Source: JAZNOQ01 sp045589215 (GTDB lineage: Bacteria; Bacillota; Clostridia; Oscillospirales; CAG-272). From it: a stretch of DNA of 12,722 nt. The DNA lies in NCBI GenBank assembly GCA_045589215.1, contig JAZNOQ010000128.1, positions 1 to 12,722 of the forward strand, given 5' to 3'. The notes below the pieces were generated by a model. It searched no databases, was not told the origin of the DNA, and saw nothing but the letters and a program-made list of their open reading frames with translations. The position numbers and the translations under genes are program-made. Positions 1 to 6,445 of the stretch are shown here, piece by piece; the first letter of the stretch is position 1; every line of letters begins with the position of its first letter.

Positions 1-2
1 GC

Positions 3-341
3 GAAAAGCACTGCTATTTTATGAGCCGAAACGATGATATGCTCGCACTCGCGAAGAAGAAGTATCCACAGATCGGCACTTGCGTCGGAGCAGGTCACCG
101 CGAATATGAGATGGTCGAGCGCGCGATCGCGGTCGGGGCTGACAAGATTCAGCTCATAAATCGCGCGTGGAAGCCCGAAATGATCACTAACGCACACAAG
201 CACGGGATCAAGGTCAACTACTGCCATTCTGATAACCCTGAGGAGGCAATGGCTCTTTTCGATCTGGGCGTCGATTGCATCTTGACGAACGATTGTCTCG
301 CCATCAAAAACGCCCTCGACAAAAGATTGGCGAAGGCATAA
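3..341 (+). CDS. Glycerophosphodiester phosphodiesterase, C-terminal part (5' end outside window)
   Basis: The reading frame is already open at base 3, so the gene begins upstream and only its last ~112 codons are visible; the Met at 21 is internal. GDPD enzymes hydrolyse glycerophosphodiesters to glycerol-3-phosphate plus an alcohol in a TIM barrel. The visible part matches the end of such a barrel: a strand-like GADKIQLINRAW, a helix with PEMITNAHKHGIKVNYC, then DNPEEAMALFDLGVDCILTND, which corresponds to the family's usual 'NDPEEARRLLDLGVDGIITDRP' ending. The N-terminal catalytic His and Glu residues are off the window, so activity cannot be judged. No signal peptide can be assessed. The hydrolase gene downstream starts 50 bases after the stop with no terminator between, so the two may be co-transcribed. 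A related TIM-barrel protein is possible but less likely. Confidence 0.72.
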   Translation, partial: EKHCYFMSRNDDMLALAKKKYPQIGTCVGAGHREYEMVERAIAVGADKIQLINRAWKPEMITNAHKHGIKVNYCHSDNPEEAMALFDLGVDCILTNDCLAIKNALDKRLAKA

Positions 342-379
342 AAACCATCTTACCTTTTGATTTGGTCATATTAAAAATT

Positions 380-384
380 AGGAG
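380..384 (+). promoter_or_regulatory. Ribosome binding site of the alpha/beta hydrolase
   Basis: AGGAG, 7 bases before the ATG at 392. It fixes the start of the hydrolase rather than the in-frame start at 275, which lies inside the preceding gene. Confidence 0.8.
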
Positions 385-391
385 AATTGCT

Positions 392-1429
392 ATGACGAAT
401 ATGGATTTCAGAAAAGTGCCACTGCTCGATCCACATCGGCTCAATATCGAAAAGCAAAAAAGGATCACGCCTTCGCTTCGGGTCGACCCTACGAAGGATA
501 TTTCCGAACAAAAGAAAGCGATTTCAGAAAAGCTTCTTGAGCTTTTGAAAATTCCCGAAAGGACAGTCAAATCCGAAGCGATCATCGAATACTACGACAC
601 GAGCGATCCTCGGTTTGACGAATACCGCTTCGTCTTTGAAAGCGAGCCCGACTTCTTTGTTCCCGCTCACCTGCTTCTCCCGAAGGACAGACCGGGAAAG
701 CTTCCTCTCGTTATCTGCCTGCAGGGGCACTCCACCGGTATGCACGTTTCGATCGCGAGAGAGGCATATCCGGGGAAGGAACCGATCAAGATCGAGGGAG
801 ACCGCGACTTCGGCATTCAGGCAGTCTCTCGCGGCTACGCGGCGCTTTGTATGGAGCAGCGCGGATTCGGAGAGCTCAACGGTATGCCGGACCGCAAATT
901 CTCCTGCCACGAGCTGGTATGGCAGTCAGCAATGATGGGTAAAACCCTGATCGGAGAACGGCTTCTCGACATCTCCTGCGCGATCGACGCCTGCCTTTCG
1001 AGCTTTGATTTTCTCGACGAAAACCGCATCGGCATTATGGGCAACTCGGGTGGCGGTACATCCTCCTTTTATGCTGCGTGCGTCGATGAACGGATCAAGG
1101 TCTCCATGCCCTCTTGCGCTTTTTGCTCGCTCGTCGATTCATGGGGCTCGGTCCATCACTGCGATTGCGGATATATCAGCGACATCTTACCGTATATGGA
1201 TATGGGGGACATGGCGATCCTCATCGCTCCCCGCCCGCTTGTCGTTGTAAGCGGGCTGTACGATAAGATTGCTCCGAATGAGGCTGTGAAAAACGAGTTT
1301 GCCCACGTAAAAGAGATCTACAAAGCCGTCGGTGCAGAAAACAACTGCCGTAACATCACGGGGCCCGAGGGACATCGCTTCTATGCCGATCTCTCGTGGG
1401 ATACGTTTGATGAGCTTTTGAATTCCTAA
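392..1429 (+). CDS. Alpha/beta hydrolase (Abhydrolase_7 / acetyl-xylan-esterase-like family)
   Basis: A 345-residue cytosolic serine hydrolase without signal peptide. The start at 392 is chosen because AGGAG (380-384) lies 7 bases upstream; an in-frame upstream start overlaps the previous gene and lacks a ribosome site. Visible features: oxyanion-hole region LQGHSTG, the family motif MEQRGFGE, the nucleophile elbow GNSGGG with Ser219, the acid Asp291 in VVSGLYDKIAP after the conserved IAPRPL strand, and His328 in GPEGHRF. The triad is therefore complete. SCH and HHCDCGY cysteine-rich segments, typical of the PF12715-like group, are also present. Members are annotated as acetyl xylan esterases or dienelactone-hydrolase-like enzymes; the true substrate here is unknown, though an acyl ester on a sugar is a reasonable guess. 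It ends at a strong terminator and may form a two-gene unit with the GDPD gene. Confidence 0.88.
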   Translation: MTNMDFRKVPLLDPHRLNIEKQKRITPSLRVDPTKDISEQKKAISEKLLELLKIPERTVKSEAIIEYYDTSDPRFDEYRFVFESEPDFFVPAHLLLPKDRPGKLPLVICLQGHSTGMHVSIAREAYPGKEPIKIEGDRDFGIQAVSRGYAALCMEQRGFGELNGMPDRKFSCHELVWQSAMMGKTLIGERLLDISCAIDACLSSFDFLDENRIGIMGNSGGGTSSFYAACVDERIKVSMPSCAFCSLVDSWGSVHHCDCGYISDILPYMDMGDMAILIAPRPLVVVSGLYDKIAPNEAVKNEFAHVKEIYKAVGAENNCRNITGPEGHRFYADLSWDTFDELLNS

Positions 1430-1439
1430 CATAATACGG

Positions 1440-1478
1440 GATGAACCGATGCAAAGCGCCATCGGTTCATCTTTTTTT
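1440..1478 (+). terminator. Rho-independent terminator after the hydrolase
   Basis: A perfect 12-bp stem, GATGAACCGATG (1440-1451) with CATCGGTTCATC (1460-1471), an 8-base loop and seven T residues (1472-1478). It begins 10 bases after the hydrolase stop codon and insulates the redox operon downstream. Confidence 0.95.
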
Positions 1479-1574
1479 CACAAAGAGGAGATAAGAAGCA
1501 AAAATCGGTTCCATCACGACCTTGTTAAAAAAATGTCAATTCATACAAAAAATCAAGGAAAATTTTAAACAATA

Positions 1575-1603
1575 TTGACAATACGAGCAGAATGTGCTAT
1601 AAT
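1575..1603 (+). promoter_or_regulatory. Consensus sigma-A promoter of the redox operon
   Basis: TTGACA (1575-1580), a 17-base spacer, and TATAAT (1598-1603) preceded by TGC, an extended -10. Both hexamers match the consensus exactly. Transcription should start near 1610, giving a leader of about 95 bases before the ATG at 1705. The upstream region (1479-1574) is AT-rich, and no clear operator or catabolite-repression site was recognised there. Such a strong promoter suggests high expression or control by a repressor or in the leader. Confidence 0.92.
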
Positions 1604-1618
1604 ATAAACTGTTGAGTT

Positions 1619-1708
1619 ATGCGGACGCGGACTCTCACGATCCGCGCTAACACATCCCAAAGAAAGGATTTGCGGTATTTCTGTACCGTGAAGCAGGCAA
1701 TTTTATGA
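1619..1708 (+). CDS. Possible upstream ORF / leader peptide (29 codons)
   Basis: An ATG at 1619, about 9 bases after the predicted transcription start, opens a 29-codon frame whose TGA stop (1706-1708) overlaps the ATG of the next gene (1705-1707), an ATGA junction typical of translational coupling. The predicted peptide is basic and Thr/Arg-rich at its N-terminus. No convincing ribosome site precedes its ATG, and an open frame of this length is expected by chance roughly one time in four, so it is only a candidate. The main gene has just a weak ribosome site (AAGCAGG, 1691-1697), which is compatible with coupling. Confidence 0.25.
   Translation: MRTRTLTIRANTSQRKDLRYFCTVKQAIL
1626..1646 (+). 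other. Leader hairpin 1 of the redox operon
   Basis: CGCGGA (1626-1631) pairs with TCCGCG (1641-1646) around a 9-base loop in the 5' leader, starting about 16 bases after the predicted transcription start. There is no T-tract, so it is not an intrinsic terminator. It could stabilise the mRNA or take part in leader control; no function can be assigned. Confidence 0.45.
1673..1688 (+). other. Leader hairpin 2, just upstream of the first gene
   Basis: CGGTA (1673-1677) pairs with TACCG (1684-1688) around a 6-base loop. It sits between the purine-rich AGAAAGGA (1661-1668) and the start at 1705. It is short and could be chance. Confidence 0.3.
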
Positions 1709-3153
1709 AGCATTATAACGTACTGATCGTCGGATGCGGCATCACAGGTGCTGCGATGGCGTACGAGCTGTCCAAATACAAGCTCTCGGTCGGCGTTGTC
1801 GAGGCTTGCAACGATGTTGGTTGCGGCGCGACAAAGGCAAACAGCGCAATTCTCCACGCGGGCTATGACCCCGTCCCCGGAACACTTTGCGCAAAGTTGA
1901 ATATTGAGGGCGTCCGTCTTGCGAAGGAGATCTGTAAAAAGCTGTCGGTCCTGCGCCGTGAGCTTCCCTCTCTCGTCCTCGCATTTACACAAAAAGACCT
2001 CGACCACATCGAGGAGCTTTACTATCAGGGACGTGCAAACGGCGTTGAGGGCATTCGTATCCTCTCGACCGCTGAGACGCTTGCAATGGAGCCGAACATC
2101 AACCCCGAGGTACTCGGTGCGCTTTACGCGCCCTCCGCGATCGTTGACCCGTGGGAGTACACCTGTGCAATGGCGGAGACCGCCGTTCGAAACGGTGCGG
2201 ACGTACATCTTTCAAACAGAGTTGACACGATCAAATACGTGAACGGCATCTTCCTCGTGACGACCTCGAAGGACACCTATACTGCCGACTACGTCGTGAA
2301 CGCCGCAGGCTCTCACGCCGACAAGATCGCTGAAATGATTGGAGACTTCTCCTTTAAGCAGCATCACCGCTGCGGTGAATACTACGTGCTCGACAAGGTC
2401 GAGGGCACGCGCGTGAACTCGGTCGTTTTCCGTTGCCCCGATGAAAACGGAAAGGGCGTTCTCGTTTCTCCGACCGTCCACGGCAACTTGATCGTCGGTC
2501 CCGATGCCTATATGGTCGACCGTGCAGACTCGGTCGCGACCGTTGCGGAAACCTTGAAGATGCTGAAGCCGAGCGGACTCAAGTCGGTTCCCTCGATCGA
2601 TTTCTCGAAGAGCATTCACGAATATGCGGGCAACCGTCCGATCTCCGACAGCCACGACTTCATCATCCGTTCCTCCTATCTGAACGACAACTTCGTCCAT
2701 CTCGCAGGCATCAAGTCCCCCGGTCTTTCGGCGGCTCCCGCGATCGCGCTTGAGGGCATCAAGATCCTTTCGCGCATCGGTCTTAAGCTTGAGCCGAAGG
2801 AGGAGATCATCGACGAACGCAAGGTCGTCCGCTTCAACCGTATGACTCCCGAGGAAAAGGAAGAGCTCATCCGCGAAAATCCGCTGTACGGTCGCGTGAT
2901 CTGCCGCTGTGAAACGGTAACCGAGGGTGAGATCCTTGACGCGATCCGCCGTCCGATCACACCGCGCTCGCTCGATTCGATCAAGCGCCGTACGGGCGCA
3001 AGCATCGGCCGCTGTCAGGGTGGCTTCTGCTCGACGAGAATTCACGATATCCTCGCACGCGAGCTCGGCGTTTCCCCGCTCGATATCACACTCGGAGACG
3101 ACGGCAGCTACATTCTTGTAGAAGAAACGAAGGAGGCGAAGGGCAATGCTTGA
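1705..3153 (+). CDS. GlpA-like FAD-dependent oxidoreductase with BFD-like [2Fe-2S] domain
   Basis: A 482-residue cytosolic flavoprotein of the COG0579 / DAO superfamily, usually annotated as anaerobic glycerol-3-phosphate dehydrogenase subunit A or L-2-hydroxyglutarate oxidase-like. The N-terminus has the FAD-binding GCGITG (residues 10-15), an acidic strand end (VVEA), and GATKANSAILHAGYD. The DAO substrate domain runs to about residue 370. The C-terminal ~90 residues form a BFD-like domain with Cys400-x-Cys402 and Cys437-x4-Cys442, the usual ligand pattern for [2Fe-2S]. The start at 1705 has only a weak AAGCAGG ribosome site but fits the FAD motif position. The next gene overlaps by 8 bases. 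With its two partners it probably oxidises glycerol-3-phosphate to dihydroxyacetone phosphate; a different 2-hydroxy acid substrate cannot be excluded. No glycerol kinase or glycerol facilitator gene is nearby in the window. Confidence 0.85.
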   Translation: MKHYNVLIVGCGITGAAMAYELSKYKLSVGVVEACNDVGCGATKANSAILHAGYDPVPGTLCAKLNIEGVRLAKEICKKLSVLRRELPSLVLAFTQKDLDHIEELYYQGRANGVEGIRILSTAETLAMEPNINPEVLGALYAPSAIVDPWEYTCAMAETAVRNGADVHLSNRVDTIKYVNGIFLVTTSKDTYTADYVVNAAGSHADKIAEMIGDFSFKQHHRCGEYYVLDKVEGTRVNSVVFRCPDENGKGVLVSPTVHGNLIVGPDAYMVDRADSVATVAETLKMLKPSGLKSVPSIDFSKSIHEYAGNRPISDSHDFIIRSSYLNDNFVHLAGIKSPGLSAAPAIALEGIKILSRIGLKLEPKEEIIDERKVVRFNRMTPEEKEELIRENPLYGRVICRCETVTEGEILDAIRRPITPRSLDSIKRRTGASIGRCQGGFCSTRIHDILARELGVSPLDITLGDDGSYILVEETKEAKGNA

Positions 3154-4402
3154 AAAGAATTATGACGTGATCGTAGTCGGCGGCGGCCCCGCAGGTCTTG
3201 CAGCAGCCGTTTCCGCAAGCGACAACGGTGCCAAAAGCGTTCTGATCCTGGAACGCGACCGCGAGGTCGGCGGCATCCTCAATCAGTGTGTGCACAACGG
3301 CTTCGGCCTCCACTACTTCAAGGAAGCGCTGACCGGTCCCGAATACGCAGAGAGATTTGCGAAGGAGGTCGAAAAGCGTAGTAACATCACCGTTCTTTGC
3401 GACTCGATGGTTCTGCACATCAGCCCCGACCGAACGGTCGCGTGTGTCAGCAAGGAAAAAGGCTATCAGGTCTATCACGCAGGCGCGATCGTGCTTGCAA
3501 TGGGTTGCCGTGAGCGTACCCGCGGAGCGATCTCGATCCCGGGCGACCGTCCTGCAGGTGTATTTACGGCAGGAACCGCACAGAGATACGTAAACATCAA
3601 CGGCTATCTTCCCGGCAAGCGTGTCGTCATTCTCGGCTCGGGAGACATCGGTCTCATCATGGCGCGCCGTATGACGCTTGAGGGAGCAAAGGTCCTCGCG
3701 TGCATCGAGCTTGCACCGCACTGCAACGGACTTTCGAGAAACATCGTTCAGTGTCTCGATGACTTCGGAATTCCGCTCTATCTCTCCCACACCGTTACGA
3801 ATATCATCGGCAGAAAGCGTCTTGAAAAGGTACAGATCAGCAAGGTGGACGGCTTCACACCCATCCCCGGAACCGAATTCGAGATCGAGTGCGATACGCT
3901 CCTTCTGTCGGTCGGTCTGATCCCCGAAAACGAGCTGTCGCGCGGAGCGGGCATCGGCATTGACCGCCGCACGAACGGTGCATACGTTTACGAGAATATG
4001 GAGACCGACAAAAACGGCATCTTCGCCTGCGGAAACGTCGTTCACGTTCACGACCTCGTCGACTACGTTACGATCGAAAGCATGAAGGCGGGCAAGGCGG
4101 CGGCAGAATTCGCCTGCGGAAATCCCGTTGAGGGCGAGATCGTGACGATCGAAAACGGCAACGGCGTAAATTACACCGTTCCCCAGCGCGTTCGTCTCGA
4201 CAACGTCGAAAAGTCGCTTGAGATCCTCTTCCGCACGAACAAGGTCCGCGGCGCTTCCGTGATCCGCGTCACAAGCGGAGACAACGAGATCGCAGCCTTC
4301 AAACGTGATCATATGGCACCCGGCGAAATGGAAAAGATCGTACTCCCGAAGGCGCTTCTTCAGAAGGTCGAGGGGGCTCTCAGGGTAGAAGTCGCAGAGT
4401 GA
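3146..4402 (+). CDS. NAD(P)/FAD-dependent oxidoreductase (second subunit of the GlpA-like system)
   Basis: A 418-residue two-dinucleotide-binding flavoprotein of the pyridine nucleotide-disulfide oxidoreductase fold (COG0446-like). FAD-binding GGGPAG is at residues 12-17. The family-specific GGILNQCVHNGFGLHYF follows, with Cys48. A conserved GCRERTRGAISIPGDRPAG segment comes next, then a second Rossmann motif GSGDIG (164-169) for NAD(P). The second FAD segment, with NGIFACGNVVHVHDLVD, is close to the end. It probably passes electrons between FAD, the [2Fe-2S] partner and NAD(P). The start codon lies inside the 3' end of the previous gene (8-base overlap), which implies translational coupling and fixed stoichiometry. 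A long antisense frame across this gene reflects codon bias and is not real. Confidence 0.87.
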   Translation: MLEKNYDVIVVGGGPAGLAAAVSASDNGAKSVLILERDREVGGILNQCVHNGFGLHYFKEALTGPEYAERFAKEVEKRSNITVLCDSMVLHISPDRTVACVSKEKGYQVYHAGAIVLAMGCRERTRGAISIPGDRPAGVFTAGTAQRYVNINGYLPGKRVVILGSGDIGLIMARRMTLEGAKVLACIELAPHCNGLSRNIVQCLDDFGIPLYLSHTVTNIIGRKRLEKVQISKVDGFTPIPGTEFEIECDTLLLSVGLIPENELSRGAGIGIDRRTNGAYVYENMETDKNGIFACGNVVHVHDLVDYVTIESMKAGKAAAEFACGNPVEGEIVTIENGNGVNYTVPQRVRLDNVEKSLEILFRTNKVRGASVIRVTSGDNEIAAFKRDHMAPGEMEKIVLPKALLQKVEGALRVEVAE

Positions 4403-4440
4403 TCCGCGCCTTATAACGGAAGAAAGAGGTTTGATTTCTT

Positions 4441-4791
4441 ATGAATAAAGTAATTTGCACGGTCTGCCCCAAGGGCTGTCACCTGTCGGTCGATATTGAA
4501 AACAACGTAGTCTCGGGAAATCTTTGCCCGAGAGGTGCCGCCTACGGCATCAAGGAGGTCACAGCTCCTGTCCGCACGATCACCTCGACCGTTAAGATCG
4601 AGGGCGCGCCCTACCGCCGTTGCCCCGTCAAAACGGTTTCAGACGTTCCGCGTGAGCTTGTGCCGCGCATTATGCGTCTCCTTGACACCGTCACGCTTAA
4701 GGCTCCCGTCGCCCTTGGCGACAAGGTGTTCGAAAACGTACTCGGATGCGGCGTTGACGTCGTCGTAACGAAAAGTATGGCGAGGGAGTGA
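4441..4791 (+). CDS. DUF1667 protein, small cysteine-rich redox partner
   Basis: A 116-residue protein of the DUF1667 family (COG3862), the usual third gene of this flavoprotein operon in Clostridia and Thermotogales. It has Cys6-x2-Cys9-x3-Cys13 and Cys29 in a CPRG context, plus Cys61 and Cys103. The first four cysteines are spaced like the N-terminal [4Fe-4S] domain of molybdopterin oxidoreductases, so an iron-sulfur or zinc site is likely. The second half (PVKTVSDVPRELVPRIMRLL) is a conserved family segment without obvious catalytic residues. The ribosome site AAAGAGG (4423-4429) sits 11 bases before the ATG. The gap to the previous gene is 38 bases, and a terminator follows directly. Its biochemical role is not established; here it is inferred to be an electron-transfer subunit. 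Confidence 0.88.
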   Translation: MNKVICTVCPKGCHLSVDIENNVVSGNLCPRGAAYGIKEVTAPVRTITSTVKIEGAPYRRCPVKTVSDVPRELVPRIMRLLDTVTLKAPVALGDKVFENVLGCGVDVVVTKSMARE

Positions 4792-4801
4792 TCCTTTGCT
4801 C

Positions 4802-4834
4802 AAAAAAGGGCTGTCTCACGGGACAGCCCTTTTT
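4802..4834 (+). terminator. Rho-independent terminator of the redox operon
   Basis: GGGCTGTC (4808-4815) pairs with GACAGCCC (4822-4829) around a 6-base loop. It is flanked by an A-tract and a T-tract (4830-4834) that extend the stem. It starts 10 bases after the DUF1667 stop. The A/T flanks would also permit some function on the opposite strand. Confidence 0.93.
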
Positions 4835-4870
4835 GTTTCGTTTTTCAAACCTTTCTGCTCATTTATCGGA

Positions 4871-4899
4871 TTTACAAAACCTTCTCTTTGCGTTATAAT
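4871..4899 (+). promoter_or_regulatory. Promoter of the GH13 gene
   Basis: TTTACA (4871-4876), one mismatch from TTGACA, a 17-base spacer and a perfect TATAAT (4894-4899). The start of transcription is expected near 4906, giving a leader of about 27 bases. This excludes the in-frame TTG at 4888, which lies inside the promoter. Confidence 0.85.
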
Positions 4900-4918
4900 G
4901 AGGTCATAATCCAACGCA

Positions 4919-4925
4919 GAAAGGA
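4919..4925 (+). promoter_or_regulatory. Ribosome binding site of the GH13 gene
   Basis: GAAAGGA, 7 bases upstream of the ATG at 4933. It fixes that codon as the start. Confidence 0.8.
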
Positions 4926-4932
4926 ATCTGTT

Positions 4933-6294
4933 ATGTGTATTACCGGAGAAAACGAAAGAAATATCCATAGTCCCGATTGGTTTACGATGGGTAGCATTTA
5001 TCAGATCAATCCCCGTACCTTCTCCAAAGAGGGAACGATCAATGCAGTGACGAGGGAGCTTCCCTTCCTGAAGGAGCTCGGCTTTACCGTTATGTATCTT
5101 TGCCCTATTTTCGAGGAGGACGACTGCGACGATCCGGCCTTCATCAGCCCTCGCCAGCAGGCATCCGAGACGGGAAATCCCAAAAACCCCTACCGTATGA
5201 ACGATTACTTCAAAATTGATTCCGAATACGGCACGATGGACGATCTCCGTGAATTCGTCGAGGAGGCGCATCGCCTCGATCTGAAGGTCATGCTCGACCT
5301 TGTTTATCTGCACATCGGTCCTCACGCACCGATCATCGAGAAGCATCCTGAATTTGCGCAACACGATGAGGAGGGCAACATCCGTTTGACAAAATGGAAT
5401 TTTCCCTACCTCAATTATGAAAACGAGGGGCTTCGCGAATATCTGTGGTGTAATATGACGTACTATATCGGTGCCATCGGGGTAGACGGCTTCCGCTGTG
5501 ACGTCGGCGACAAGGTCCCACTTGATTTCTGGGTAGAGGGGCGCCGCCGTATTTGTGCAATCAAGCCCGATGCCGTTCTGCTGAACGAGGGTGTCACGGT
5601 AAGCTACCTTGAAAAAGCCTTCGACTCTTGCTATCATTTCGCATGGCACGGAAAAATGTACAAGGCTTTCTCCGGAGAAGCAACTGCCGCCGATGTCCGT
5701 CAGAGTCACGAGGACTTCGCCGCCAAGGTTCCTAAGGGTTCAGTGGTCATGCACGATATCGATAATCACGACACCGTAACCGACCGTCCCGAGCGAGTTG
5801 AGATCCTTGCAGGACACGACGGAATGGAGCTGATCGAGGTACTCAACTACACGATCGACGGCGTTCCGATGGTCTACTGCGGCAACGAGCTGTGCTGTGA
5901 AGCAAATCTCAGCATGTTTGCAAACCGCTTCTATATGGGCAAGTTCGAAGTGACCGACCGTTCGGATGCGAAGAAGAACGAGTCTGCAGTGCTTCGCCGC
6001 ATGTCAGTTATGCGCACATTGAACGAGCTGAAGGCGACCTCCGAGATCCTCCGGGACGGTGAGACGGTCTGGATCGACAACTCGGCTCCCGAAGCTGTAC
6101 TCTCCTTCGCACGCAAAGCAGAAAACGGAAGTCTCGTCACCGTCGGAAACATTTCCACCGATCCCGTGATCGTTAAGCTCTGCAACGTTAATCTCGACGG
6201 TTGCAAGGTACTTCTTGAGAGCGAAGCAAAGGCAGCGATCAGGGATGACACACTCGTGATCCCATCCCACGGATATATCGTAGCAGAGATGTGA
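4933..6294 (+). CDS. Cytosolic GH13 family glycoside hydrolase (alpha-amylase family)
   Basis: A 453-residue GH13 enzyme with no signal peptide, so it acts inside the cell, probably on imported alpha-glucosides or maltodextrins. The four conserved regions are present: region I DLVYLH (Asp122 to His127), region II GFRCD with the nucleophile Asp190, region III LNEG with the acid/base Glu219, and region IV DIDNHD with Asp280. Region I has Leu where most GH13 enzymes have Asn before the His. The (beta/alpha)8 barrel is compact, with a short beta C-terminal domain from about residue 375. There is no N-terminal neopullulanase domain or carbohydrate-binding module. It has its own promoter and no transporter or regulator beside it. 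The exact specificity (alpha-glucosidase, maltodextrin hydrolase, transglycosylase) cannot be read from the motifs. Confidence 0.88.
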   Translation: MCITGENERNIHSPDWFTMGSIYQINPRTFSKEGTINAVTRELPFLKELGFTVMYLCPIFEEDDCDDPAFISPRQQASETGNPKNPYRMNDYFKIDSEYGTMDDLREFVEEAHRLDLKVMLDLVYLHIGPHAPIIEKHPEFAQHDEEGNIRLTKWNFPYLNYENEGLREYLWCNMTYYIGAIGVDGFRCDVGDKVPLDFWVEGRRRICAIKPDAVLLNEGVTVSYLEKAFDSCYHFAWHGKMYKAFSGEATAADVRQSHEDFAAKVPKGSVVMHDIDNHDTVTDRPERVEILAGHDGMELIEVLNYTIDGVPMVYCGNELCCEANLSMFANRFYMGKFEVTDRSDAKKNESAVLRRMSVMRTLNELKATSEILRDGETVWIDNSAPEAVLSFARKAENGSLVTVGNISTDPVIVKLCNVNLDGCKVLLESEAKAAIRDDTLVIPSHGYIVAEM

Positions 6295-6316
6295 TTCGAT
6301 ACTTTCTCTCATTTTC

Positions 6317-6361
6317 CGTCCGCTCCGCGTGTACCTCCATCGGTACTTCAAGGAGCAGACG
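6317..6361. repeat. Imperfect inverted repeat in the convergent intergenic region
   Basis: CGTCCGCTCC (6317-6326) pairs with GGAGCAGACG (6352-6361) except for one C-A mismatch. Inside it GTACC (6331-6335) pairs with GGTAC (6342-6346) across a 4/5-base internal loop. No T-tract follows on either strand. It lies 22 bases after the GH13 stop and may serve as the mRNA 3' end or as a weak terminator. Confidence 0.5.
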
Positions 6362-6390
6362 CTTGCAATTCCCCAATTTAATCTTTCTAT

Positions 6391-6434
6391 AACAAAAAGG
6401 GCGAGATAAATGCAGCAACGCATTATCTCGCCCT
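6391..6434 (-). terminator. Terminator of the MBOAT/AlgJ-like operon
   Basis: A 12-bp perfect stem (6398-6409 with 6423-6434) continues, after one bulged A, with TGC/GCA to a 6-base loop. On the minus strand it is followed by TTTTTGTT (complement of 6391-6398). It begins 11 bases after the stop of the AlgJ-like gene at 6446. On the plus strand there is no T-tract, so it serves the minus-strand operon, although the stem could also slow read-through from the GH13 side. Confidence 0.9.
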
Positions 6435-6445
6435 AAAGCATTCAC

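Noticed and set aside
1604..1704. GlpP-type antitermination leader or metabolite riboswitch ahead of the redox operon
   Set aside because: The leader has hairpins but no stem followed by a T-run and no known riboswitch core that I can recognise.
2212..3045. A 277-codon minus-strand frame across the GlpA-like gene
   Set aside because: A shadow of the same kind; Arg/Asp/Val-rich composition and no recognisable domain.
3086..4312. A 408-codon minus-strand frame across the NAD(P)/FAD oxidoreductase
   Set aside because: An antisense shadow from GC-rich third positions; the plus strand carries clear Rossmann motifs and operon structure.
4888..4932. In-frame TTG start for the GH13 gene
   Set aside because: It lies inside the promoter, upstream of the predicted transcription start; the ATG at 4933 has a good ribosome site.
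4816..5709. A 297-codon minus-strand frame across the GH13 gene
   Set aside because: It covers the GH13 promoter and catalytic regions in antisense and has no domain or ribosome site.
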